Below are positions 1 to 4,829 of a DNA stretch of 7,268 nucleotides, one piece after another. Source of the DNA: Verrucomicrobiota bacterium (GTDB taxonomy: Bacteria; Verrucomicrobiota; Verrucomicrobiia; Chthoniobacterales; UBA10450). The DNA is taken from assembly GCA_003219335.1 (NCBI GenBank), contig QHOF01000039.1, positions 1-7,268 of the forward strand, in the 5' to 3' direction. The number at the start of each line of letters is the position of its first letter. The stretch's first letter is position 1. The notes under the pieces are model-generated. The model was given only the letters and a program-made list of their open reading frames with translations, had not been told where the DNA came from and searched no databases. Made by a program: the position numbers and the translations under genes.

Positions 1-155
1 GGAAAGTGCAAGCAAAAGCCTTTGCAACAATCGAAACCAACGTGAATAGCGAGGGAGTACAAAGCTAAGGATTTGATAATCATCTAGAAGGCTTCTCCGA
101 GAGGCAGTAAGGTTGGCGGAATAAGCCAACCCAACCACTCAAAGGAAGAGACGAG
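1..155 (+). other. IS110 leader region with hairpins (candidate bridge-RNA region)
   Basis: This is the non-coding leader in front of the IS110 transposase start. It holds two clear hairpins: GCTTCT/AGAGGC around a CCG loop at 91-105 (one G-T pair), and GGTTGGC/GCCAACC around a 7-nt loop at 111-131. A ribosome-binding site AAAGGAAGAG follows at 141-150, just before ATG 156. In the IS110 group of this family, the stretch between the left end and the transposase gene is known to encode the bridge RNA that guides recombination. The hairpins fit such a structured RNA, but I cannot fold it or identify its target and donor loops. The element's left terminus is not recognised and may lie outside the window. 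Confidence 0.35.
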
Positions 156-920
156 ATGAAACTGTACGGAGCGATTGATTTGCACTCCAACAACAATGTC
201 ACGGTGCTGATCGACGAGAAAGAAAAAGTCGTCTATCAAAAACGCTTGACCAATGATCTCCCGTTGATCGTTGAGCGGCTCTCGCCGTATACGTCATCGA
301 TTGAGGGGATCGTAGTGCAGTCGACCTACAATTGGTACTGGTTGGTCGATTGTCTGATGGAGAAAGAGCACCGGGTGCAGCTGGCTAACACGGCGGCGAT
401 TCAGCAATACGAGGGGCTGAAATACACCGATGATCACAGCGACGCCCGATGGCTGGCGCACCTGTTGAGACTGGGAGTTTTGCCTGAGGGATACATCTAT
501 CCGAAAAAGGAGCGGGCGGTACGCGATCTGCTTCGCAAGCGCAGCCAACTGGTGCGTCAAAGGACAGCCAATCTTTTAAGCATTCAGAATCTGGTGACCT
601 GTAACACCGGCTCATCGATCAGTGCCAACCAGATCAAAGGGCTCGATACCCGAAGGGTCGATGAGCTGTTGGCGGAAGGGGATCTCGCCCTGTCCGTGAA
701 GGCGAACCTGTCAGTGATGCGCAGTGCGAATGAACAGACTGAGCTTTTGGAACGTGCTGTCACAGAACGAGTCAAACTGAGACCTCAGAAGCTAAAAGGG
801 CCAGGTCTATTGATTCTTGATGTGCCATCGCAACACAGCCAGCCTCGGCATCTTCTGGGTCAGAGATGGAAGCCTGGAACAGTCCGACAATCTCCCCGAT
901 TCCAACGTTCTCGCCGATGA
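156..920 (+). pseudogene. IS110-family transposase, truncated and catalytically altered
   Basis: This is the N-terminal DEDD (RuvC-like) domain and linker of an IS110-family transposase/recombinase, which normally moves the element through a bridge-RNA-guided DNA complex. Family signatures are AIDLHS at residues 5-10 (catalytic D8), STYNWYWLVD at 56-65, and GLKYTDDHSDARWLAHLLRLG from about residue 87, which supplies the acidic pair D93/D96. The usual second acidic residue, Glu before STYNWYW, is Gln here (Q55, codon CAG at 318-320). Recognisable similarity ends near residue 221 (about base 818) at GPGLLIL, a worn version of the usual VPGIG-type motif. The remaining 33 or so codons read the neighbouring hsdM remnant out of frame. 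The whole C-terminal domain with its catalytic Ser is missing; an intact protein would be well over 300 residues. The ribosome-binding site at 141-150 supports ATG 156. The family call is secure, and activity is very unlikely. Confidence 0.93.
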
Positions 921-1010
921 AATCTGAAGACCTCGAAGGCGCCCTCGAGTAGTTCCATGAAAATCACCATGGATATGGGAGCCGACGTGCTTACAGAGAA
1001 AGATCAATAG
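829..1010 (+). pseudogene. hsdM: Type I restriction-modification methyltransferase (HsdM) C-terminal remnant
   Basis: Read from 841, this stretch gives SLGIFWVRDGSLEQSDNLP and continues PDSNVLADEI to 924. That is the conserved C-terminal tail of HsdM-type N6-adenine methyltransferases, which modify DNA in type I restriction systems. A TGA at 925-927 breaks the frame. Reading continues one base on at 926-949 as EDLEGALE, then TAG (950-952) stands where the family usually has Gln, then FHEN. After a further apparent frame change, 963-1010 reads ITMDMGADVLTEKDQ and stop, which could be the original end but is less certain. The 5' limit lies near 820-830, against the IS110 remnant. No other hsdM sequence and no hsdS or hsdR is visible. 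The match rests on memory of the family motif. Confidence 0.75.
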
Positions 1011-1128
1011 ATAAGCAATAAATTTTGAAATTGCTTTCCTAACTCGCCGTTACCGTCCTCCATTGTTTCTTCACTTTGCCTGCCTGCACTGAATCATCGG
1101 TCAATTGAATCTTCAGGCGAAATAAAAT

Positions 1129-1220
1129 CTTGACAGCCTTCCCACATGTGAGGGAAAAAGGGGACATCTCTAAACGGGACGGTGCTGTCAAGCACTCACA
1201 GGTCGATTTTCTCCGTTTAG
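1129..1220. repeat. Palindrome-rich, REP-like patch
   Basis: Several inverted repeats nest or overlap here. CTTGACAGC (1129-1137) pairs with GCTGTCAAG (1184-1192). TTCCC (1139-1143) pairs with GGGAA (1152-1156) around a CACATGTG core. CTAAACGG (1170-1177) pairs with CCGTTTAG (1213-1220). GTGCT (1182-1186) pairs with AGCAC (1191-1195) around a GTCA loop. Some of these pairings exclude each other. The patch contains GGGAAAAAGGGGAC (1152-1165), similar to a second patch near 1908. Such GC-rich palindromes resemble REP-type repeats or worn ends of small IS200/Y1-transposase-related elements, but no transposase gene is present and the identity is inference. Confidence 0.45.
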
Positions 1221-1510
1221 TCGTCCGTGATTTGAAAAACGGGCCTCCGTATTTCGCTTATAACGCACGATCTCTGTCGGGGATGAAATTAAAAACCGTG
1301 TTCGTGCTCGTGATATCAATTCTGCGCCAGTTCCAAATGTTCAATCGCTACTCTTCATTTAAGTCGTTACAGACTGCGGTCTCGTTACGTGTTCACGGGA
1401 ATTAGATCAGCATGGATTCCTGAACTGAGATGGATATTCGCCACCGGTTGCGGTAAGAAAGTTTTAGTTTTCCATTTTCGGCGGCACCTTCTATGCGCGC
1501 GTTGTCCGCG

Positions 1511-1519
1511 TGATATAAT
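1511..1519 (+). promoter_or_regulatory. Extended -10 promoter for the small lipoprotein gene
   Basis: The sequence TGATATAAT is a perfect consensus TATAAT -10 (1514-1519) preceded by the TGn extension at 1511-1513. Transcription would start near 1526, leaving a leader of about 25 nt with a strong ribosome-binding site before ATG 1552. The -35 position at 17-bp spacing (1491-1496, CTATGC) does not resemble consensus, but extended -10 promoters can work with a weak -35. The good placement in front of the small gene raises confidence. Confidence 0.5.
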
Positions 1520-1551
1520 TTGAATATCCAGATCTGGGGGGAGGAACAGTT

Positions 1552-1758
1552 ATGAAAACCCTGAGTTTTGCCGTGGTCGCAGCATGTGTGTTGGTAGGGT
1601 CGGGCTGCTTTGTCGAGACCCATGGTGGCGACCCGCACCGTGGGTGGTGGGAAGAGCACCACCGGGGAGAAGCGTACCAGGTCGAGCGCGCGGAGCGCGA
1701 GCATCGCGAGTACTGCAGGCGCTCCTATGACCGAAGCTACGAGGGTTGGTATCGATAG
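1552..1758 (+). CDS. Small putative lipoprotein, 68 residues, unknown function
   Basis: No family is recognised. The N-terminus (residues 1-19) looks like a short lipoprotein signal peptide: a Lys at position 2, a hydrophobic stretch LSFAVVAACVLV, and a lipobox-like VGSGC with the acceptor Cys at residue 19. The mature part would be about 50 residues, very hydrophilic and rich in His, Arg, Glu, Tyr and Trp (for example EEHHRGEAY, ERAEREHREY, RSYDRSYEGWYR). Small charged lipoproteins of this kind are common in the Gram-negative envelope. The start is well supported: GGGGGGAGGAA at 1536-1546 lies about 7 nt upstream, and a perfect extended -10 lies further up. The gene stands alone. The Gly at -3 of the lipobox is tolerated but not ideal, so a spurious open frame remains possible. 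Confidence 0.55.
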   Translation: MKTLSFAVVAACVLVGSGCFVETHGGDPHRGWWEEHHRGEAYQVERAEREHREYCRRSYDRSYEGWYR

Positions 1759-1765
1759 CGGGAGA

Positions 1766-1778
1766 GGCGCTGCGCGCC
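1766..1778 (+). terminator. Short GC hairpin just after the lipoprotein gene (weak terminator candidate)
   Basis: GGCGC (1766-1770) pairs with GCGCC (1774-1778) around a TGC loop, 7 nt past the stop codon, and is followed by AGTTT. The T run is too short for a confident rho-independent terminator. Confidence 0.3.
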
Positions 1779-1822
1779 AGTTTCCGGCTACACCACGTTC
1801 GGGGTCTTGACTACGCCGTGTC

Positions 1823-1841
1823 CGGATGCGGATCGCATCCG
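1823..1841 (+). terminator. Perfect 8-bp hairpin, possible terminator
   Basis: CGGATGCG (1823-1830) pairs perfectly with CGCATCCG (1834-1841) around a GAT loop, and TTATT follows. It is the strongest simple hairpin downstream of the lipoprotein gene, 65 nt past its stop. The weak T tract means it could equally be a protein-binding site or a repeat remnant. Confidence 0.4.
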
Positions 1842-1897
1842 TTATTGGGTGATTCTGGCGCTCAGCCAAAAATACCCCAGCAAAATTTCCTGGTCTA

Positions 1898-1931
1898 GAA
1901 AAGGCGAGAAAAGGGGGACGCGAACCTTTTC
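1898..1931. repeat. GAAAAGG direct and inverted repeat patch
   Basis: GAAAAGG occurs twice in direct orientation (1898-1904 and 1908-1914). The second copy pairs with CCTTTTC (1925-1931) across a 10-nt loop containing GGGGAC-like sequence. A CGTTTAG follows shortly downstream. The combination of GAAAAGGGG, GAC and CGTTTAG echoes the 1129-1220 patch, so the two may be members of one short repeat family flanking the lipoprotein gene. Confidence 0.45.
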
Positions 1932-1958
1932 CCTCACCTGACGTTTAGACCCTGCAAA

Positions 1959-2099
1959 TCAATCGTATACGAATTGATTAAACCAATGTTGGCCCTGTGC
2001 GGAGATATCTTTACTCTCGAAATTCTCCTGCACTCGAAGAAGATAATGCCAGTCAGATGCCCGAATTGCTTTTCGTTTCTTTCCTCGCGCTTTGGCCAT
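1959..2099 (-). CDS. Possible 46-residue basic small protein (doubtful)
   Basis: An ATG at 2099 opens 46 codons beginning MAKARGKKRKAIRASDW and ending with an aromatic-rich HWFNQFVYD. It begins 4 nt after the LysR copy A stop (TAG at 2106-2104), with a purine-rich AAAAAAGG some 10 nt upstream. It shares its frame with the shifted end of the LysR fragment, so the open frame could be chance. No family is recognised. It may be a tiny gene, the tail of a lost gene, or nothing. Confidence 0.2.
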   Translation of the reverse strand: MAKARGKKRKAIRASDWHYLLRVQENFESKDISAQGQHWFNQFVYD

Positions 2100-2103
2100 C
2101 CAA

Positions 2104-2471
2104 CTAACCTTTTTTCGTCCCCTTCTCATCACGCCATTGTCGCAGCAGGTTGAGAAACATCTCGCCACTGGTCGAGAGCGGCGTTGCTTGTGAAAGACGA
2201 TGTAGCTGGTGCCTTCCATCTGAAGACCTGAGATACGCAGCTTCTTGAAGACGCCGCTCGCGAGCCCTTCCTTCACTGAGTCTTCGTACAGAAACCCCAC
2301 TCCCAACTTCTTGCTGACGGCCGTTTTTATTACTTCCGGCGAGTCGCAACGCAGGACGACGTTGAGCCGGTATCCTTGATTTCCAAGCTCTACCAACAAC
2401 GTCTCCGCGCCTATAACGGCACCGAAACATCCGGATAAGACGATGATGATTCTGGGTTGCGTGGGCTTCAA
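2104..2471 (-). pseudogene. LysR-family regulator, C-terminal effector-binding fragment with frameshift (copy A)
   Basis: This encodes about the last 120 residues of a LysR-type regulator, part of the periplasmic-binding-protein-like effector domain. Family-like segments are GAETLLVELGNQGYRLNVV, RCDSPEVIKTAVSKKLGVGFLYED, and GLQMEGTSYIVFHKQR. Comparison with copy B shows one base missing near 2180. After it the original frame continues as LSTSGEMFLNLLRQWRDEKGTKKG to a TAG at 2104, while the upstream frame runs on into unrelated sequence. A further one-base length difference near 2127 gives the two copies different last residues. The N-terminal DNA-binding domain and the first part of the effector domain are absent. 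A TTG at 2471-2469 overlaps the TGA of the peptidase-hydrolase gene, so translation could even read through by coupling, but the product cannot be a functional regulator. Confidence 0.87.
2108..2314 (-). repeat. Direct repeat of lysR 3' end, copy A
   Basis: This segment matches 4564-4772 in the same orientation at roughly 85% identity in my hand alignment, with two single-base gaps and a 39-bp perfectly identical run (2181-2219 with 4639-4677). Matching stops abruptly after 2314. Copy A itself continues as lysR beyond that point. Confidence 0.9.
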
Positions 2472-4396
2472 AATCGCGCTTCTCCGATTTGAGCGAAAAT
2501 TGTCTCTACCTCATGCCCTTTATCATCAAACTCTCCATGCCTAACCGACTCCTTAGCCGCGATCGGCGTGGCGAAGTTTATCTGGGCGGCATTGAAGTCC
2601 TCGCGAATCCCTAAAATAGGAACACGCCCGCTTGCGTCCTCTAGATAGTCAGCAACGTAGGTCAGCAATGAGCTCGGGTAGATGTGGATGCTATCGCTCT
2701 CTTCATCCTTGGGGTTCAGCATATAGATGACGAACCGATTCTTCGGCACTGCCGAATTTCCATTAGCGGAAAAGGCTTCTGTGACTCGCTTGATTGTGAT
2801 GGCCGGCGCCATGAATTGGATTGAGGCAAGCTGAACGTTCGGGATGCTACCTAACAGGGTTGTTAGAACGTTTTGATAAAGCCAGCCTAAATAAATACTT
2901 CCAGCGCTGTGGCCAACGAGGTGAATCTTGTATTTTTCGTTGGGAGTCAGAGACATGGCCTCAAAAAGCTGTTTCGCAAAAAGAGCCGCTCCGCCTTTGG
3001 CAGTCGATGCACCCTGGGAGCGGCCTTTCATTTCGTTCCAAAAAGCCTCACGGGCTACAGGCGCCAGGCCGGCCCCGAGTTTCTTCTGCGCCTCGCGCAC
3101 TATAGCTCGAGTCCCTTTCTTTATTTTCTCCCACGCGTCCTGCCAGCTGAACCCGGTCGGTCCCGTCACGTCATCATCGCTCTTTAGCCAACCGATGATG
3201 GATTCATCGATCCCCGATTCCCACACGAAAAAATAAGCGCGTAGGTCATTGCTGTTTGCGACAGACCAGAGACGGTTTGCCGTCTCAGCGGAGTACGCCT
3301 CGGAGTTCAGTCCCCCGTGCGCATAAAGGACAACGTGTCGATTGCCATCTTTAAGGACAGGTGTTGTCAGAACCCGTTGAGCCATTGAGGGAAGCTCTTC
3401 TTCTTTGGTGGCGAGCAGACCGCCGCTGGAAAGCGCTCCCTTGTCTCCGGTGTTGATGATGTACGGGAGCACCTGCGGGTCGAGTTCCAGTCCTTGGGCC
3501 GCCGTTCCCGCCCGGGTCTCCTTTTCTCCACCGGCGAAGCCCACAACAAAAATTTTCGGCGTTCCCGCCGAATCCCGAGTTTCAGGGCCAGGACGCGCCA
3601 CCCATGCATCCTGACGATTTTCAAACCAATCTTCGTATGCGAGGAGAGCATAACCTCCTGATCCCCAACTCCTGCCCCATGAATTTTGAATTATGAATCC
3701 GTCCGGGGTGTAGCCGACGATCGCGAATGCATGAAGACCGGTGTTCCTCGTTTTTGGTGGAATCAGTTTTGGTTTACCGGCTCCTTGAGCTTTTAAATTT
3801 TCATTCTGCCAACCGGCATGAACCCAAGACGACGCTAAGACCGCATCTCCCTCGACTATCGCCGCCTGCAGATGGCTAACATCGGCATCGACGATCCGAT
3901 AGTAGGCTCCGATAGGTCGACGTAGAGCGTCGCGCGCTCGGTCCGGGGTTAATTCTCGATCGGGACTGCGTTTGTCCTTAACATGGTATGGCCAAAGTTT
4001 TTCGGTTGTTACACCATGCTTGTGCCATCCTTTCATGGCCCCCCGAGGGCTGGTTCCTTCGTAATCTTCTCCCTTCCACTCGTCGTAACGGCGAGCCATC
4101 TCATATAGCATTCGAGTGCTTACAGGATCGGATTTTTTTCCTCGCTGCTTAGGTGAAGCGCTTCGCTCGCGGAGATTGAGGCTTACATTAATAACGGTGG
4201 CAAGCGCGAATCCGACACATGCCCCTTCAGTCAATTGATCGAGCACAGGCGCATAGCCACGATGATCCACATTTTCCGGTAGTAAAAAGAGTGATGGTTG
4301 GAAGATGTAATCACTGGCATCTGAATCATCCGACCTTACGTCAAGTGTGCGCAGGGGAGCATCTTTCGAACGGCTGGATAGAAAAAAATTAGCCAT
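2468..4396 (-). CDS. Papain-like cysteine peptidase fused to alpha/beta hydrolase, 642 residues
   Basis: This is a two-domain hydrolase. Residues about 45-270 form a papain-like (C1-type) peptidase: Q54 and catalytic C60 in LDQLTEGACVGFA have papain's 6-residue spacing, with H222 in GLHAFAIVGY and N238 in IIQNSWGRSWGSGGY. Residues about 345-642 form an alpha/beta hydrolase: YAHGG (358-362) likely serves the oxyanion hole, S497 in GHSAG (495-499) is the nucleophile elbow, and H620 in RHGEF is a candidate catalytic His. The acid residue is unclear. No signal peptide, propeptide or membrane segment is evident, so a cytoplasmic product or non-classical export is likely. ATG 4396 is preceded by AAAGGAG at good spacing. 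The gene lies between two lysR fragments and downstream of a phospholipase D-like gene on the same strand. Substrates are unknown. The domain calls are firm; any joint role (for example peptidase activation of the hydrolase) is inference. Confidence 0.9.
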   Translation of the reverse strand: MANFFLSSRSKDAPLRTLDVRSDDSDASDYIFQPSLFLLPENVDHRGYAPVLDQLTEGACVGFALATVINVSLNLRERSASPKQRGKKSDPVSTRMLYEMARRYDEWKGEDYEGTSPRGAMKGWHKHGVTTEKLWPYHVKDKRSPDRELTPDRARDALRRPIGAYYRIVDADVSHLQAAIVEGDAVLASSWVHAGWQNENLKAQGAGKPKLIPPKTRNTGLHAFAIVGYTPDGFIIQNSWGRSWGSGGYALLAYEDWFENRQDAWVARPGPETRDSAGTPKIFVVGFAGGEKETRAGTAAQGLELDPQVLPYIINTGDKGALSSGGLLATKEEELPSMAQRVLTTPVLKDGNRHVVLYAHGGLNSEAYSAETANRLWSVANSNDLRAYFFVWESGIDESIIGWLKSDDDVTGPTGFSWQDAWEKIKKGTRAIVREAQKKLGAGLAPVAREAFWNEMKGRSQGASTAKGGAALFAKQLFEAMSLTPNEKYKIHLVGHSAGSIYLGWLYQNVLTTLLGSIPNVQLASIQFMAPAITIKRVTEAFSANGNSAVPKNRFVIYMLNPKDEESDSIHIYPSSLLTYVADYLEDASGRVPILGIREDFNAAQINFATPIAAKESVRHGEFDDKGHEVETIFAQIGEARF

Positions 4397-4545
4397 TGTA
4401 ATCTCCTTTCATTTAACGGGATCTTGCTAGAGGAAGAACGCCTGGAGGAATCGTTTTTGACGAACGCGCTGCCGCATAGTTTACGGAGGCAAAGCCGGTG
4501 AACTCGTCAGAGAATTTAGTCTTCCCGTAGTGCGAACAGTGGCGA

Positions 4546-4772
4546 CTATGGCAAGGTCCTTATCCTTTTTGCGTCGCTTTCTCCATCCCGCCATTGTCGA
4601 AGCAGACTGAGAAACACCTCAGCGCCGGCCGAGAGTGCGCGTTGCTTGTGAAAGACGATGTAGCTGGTGCCTTCCATGGGAAGGCCTGAGACACGCGGCT
4701 TCTTGAACGCACCGCTTGCGAGTCTTTCTTTCAATGCGTCTTCGTACAGAAATCCCACTCCCAACTTCTTGC
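4546..4772 (-). pseudogene. LysR-family regulator, C-terminal fragment (copy B)
   Basis: This encodes the last 75 or so residues of a LysR-type regulator: KKLGVGFLYEDALKERLASG, then GLPMEGTSYIVFHKQRALS, then EVFLSLLRQWRD, with stop at 4546. The reading frame stays open across the whole fragment, unlike copy A. Similarity to copy A starts sharply at 4772. Upstream, the frame meets a stop within five codons, so there is no start or N-terminus. It lies 57 bp beyond the end of the phospholipase D-like gene and about 150 bp before the peptidase-hydrolase gene, all on the minus strand. Confidence 0.87.
4564..4772 (-). repeat. Direct repeat of lysR 3' end, copy B
   Basis: This is the partner of 2108-2314, in the same orientation, about 2.46 kb apart. 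The pair brackets the peptidase-hydrolase gene. The divergence (about 29 substitutions by eye) means the duplication is not recent, or the copies came from two related lysR genes. Confidence 0.9.
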
Positions 4773-4829
4773 GTATTTATTCCTTGTCCGATGCCTTGGG
4801 ATCCTGGATCAACATGTGTGAGCTATGTT

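Larger units (their letters stand above)
1011..1551. other. 541-bp gene-poor spacer with palindromes
   Basis: I see no convincing gene here. A 91-codon open frame at 1130-1405 lacks a ribosome-binding site, starts at TTG and runs through a palindromic patch, so I do not call it. The notable content is the structured patch at 1129-1220 and the promoter at 1511-1519, both listed separately. The stretch between about 1225 and 1480 shows nothing I recognise. Confidence 0.6.

Noticed and set aside
807..1007. 66-codon minus-strand open frame over the IS110/hsdM junction
   Set aside because: The plus strand here encodes recognisable HsdM tail sequence; the antisense frame has no motif.
1130..1135. 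Perfect TTGACA (-35 consensus)
   Set aside because: No -10-like hexamer lies 16-18 bp downstream, and the sequence is one arm of a 9-bp inverted repeat, which explains it better.
1130..1405. 91-codon plus-strand open frame
   Set aside because: It has a TTG start without a ribosome-binding site, crosses palindromic repeats and shows no recognisable domain.
1402..1869. 155-codon minus-strand open frame
   Set aside because: It lies antisense to the better supported lipoprotein gene and has no recognisable motif; it looks like a shadow frame.
4773..4829. Terminator between the PLD-like gene and LysR copy B
   Set aside because: Only short inverted repeats occur (around the GGATCC-like sequence near 4800), with no usable loop or T tract.
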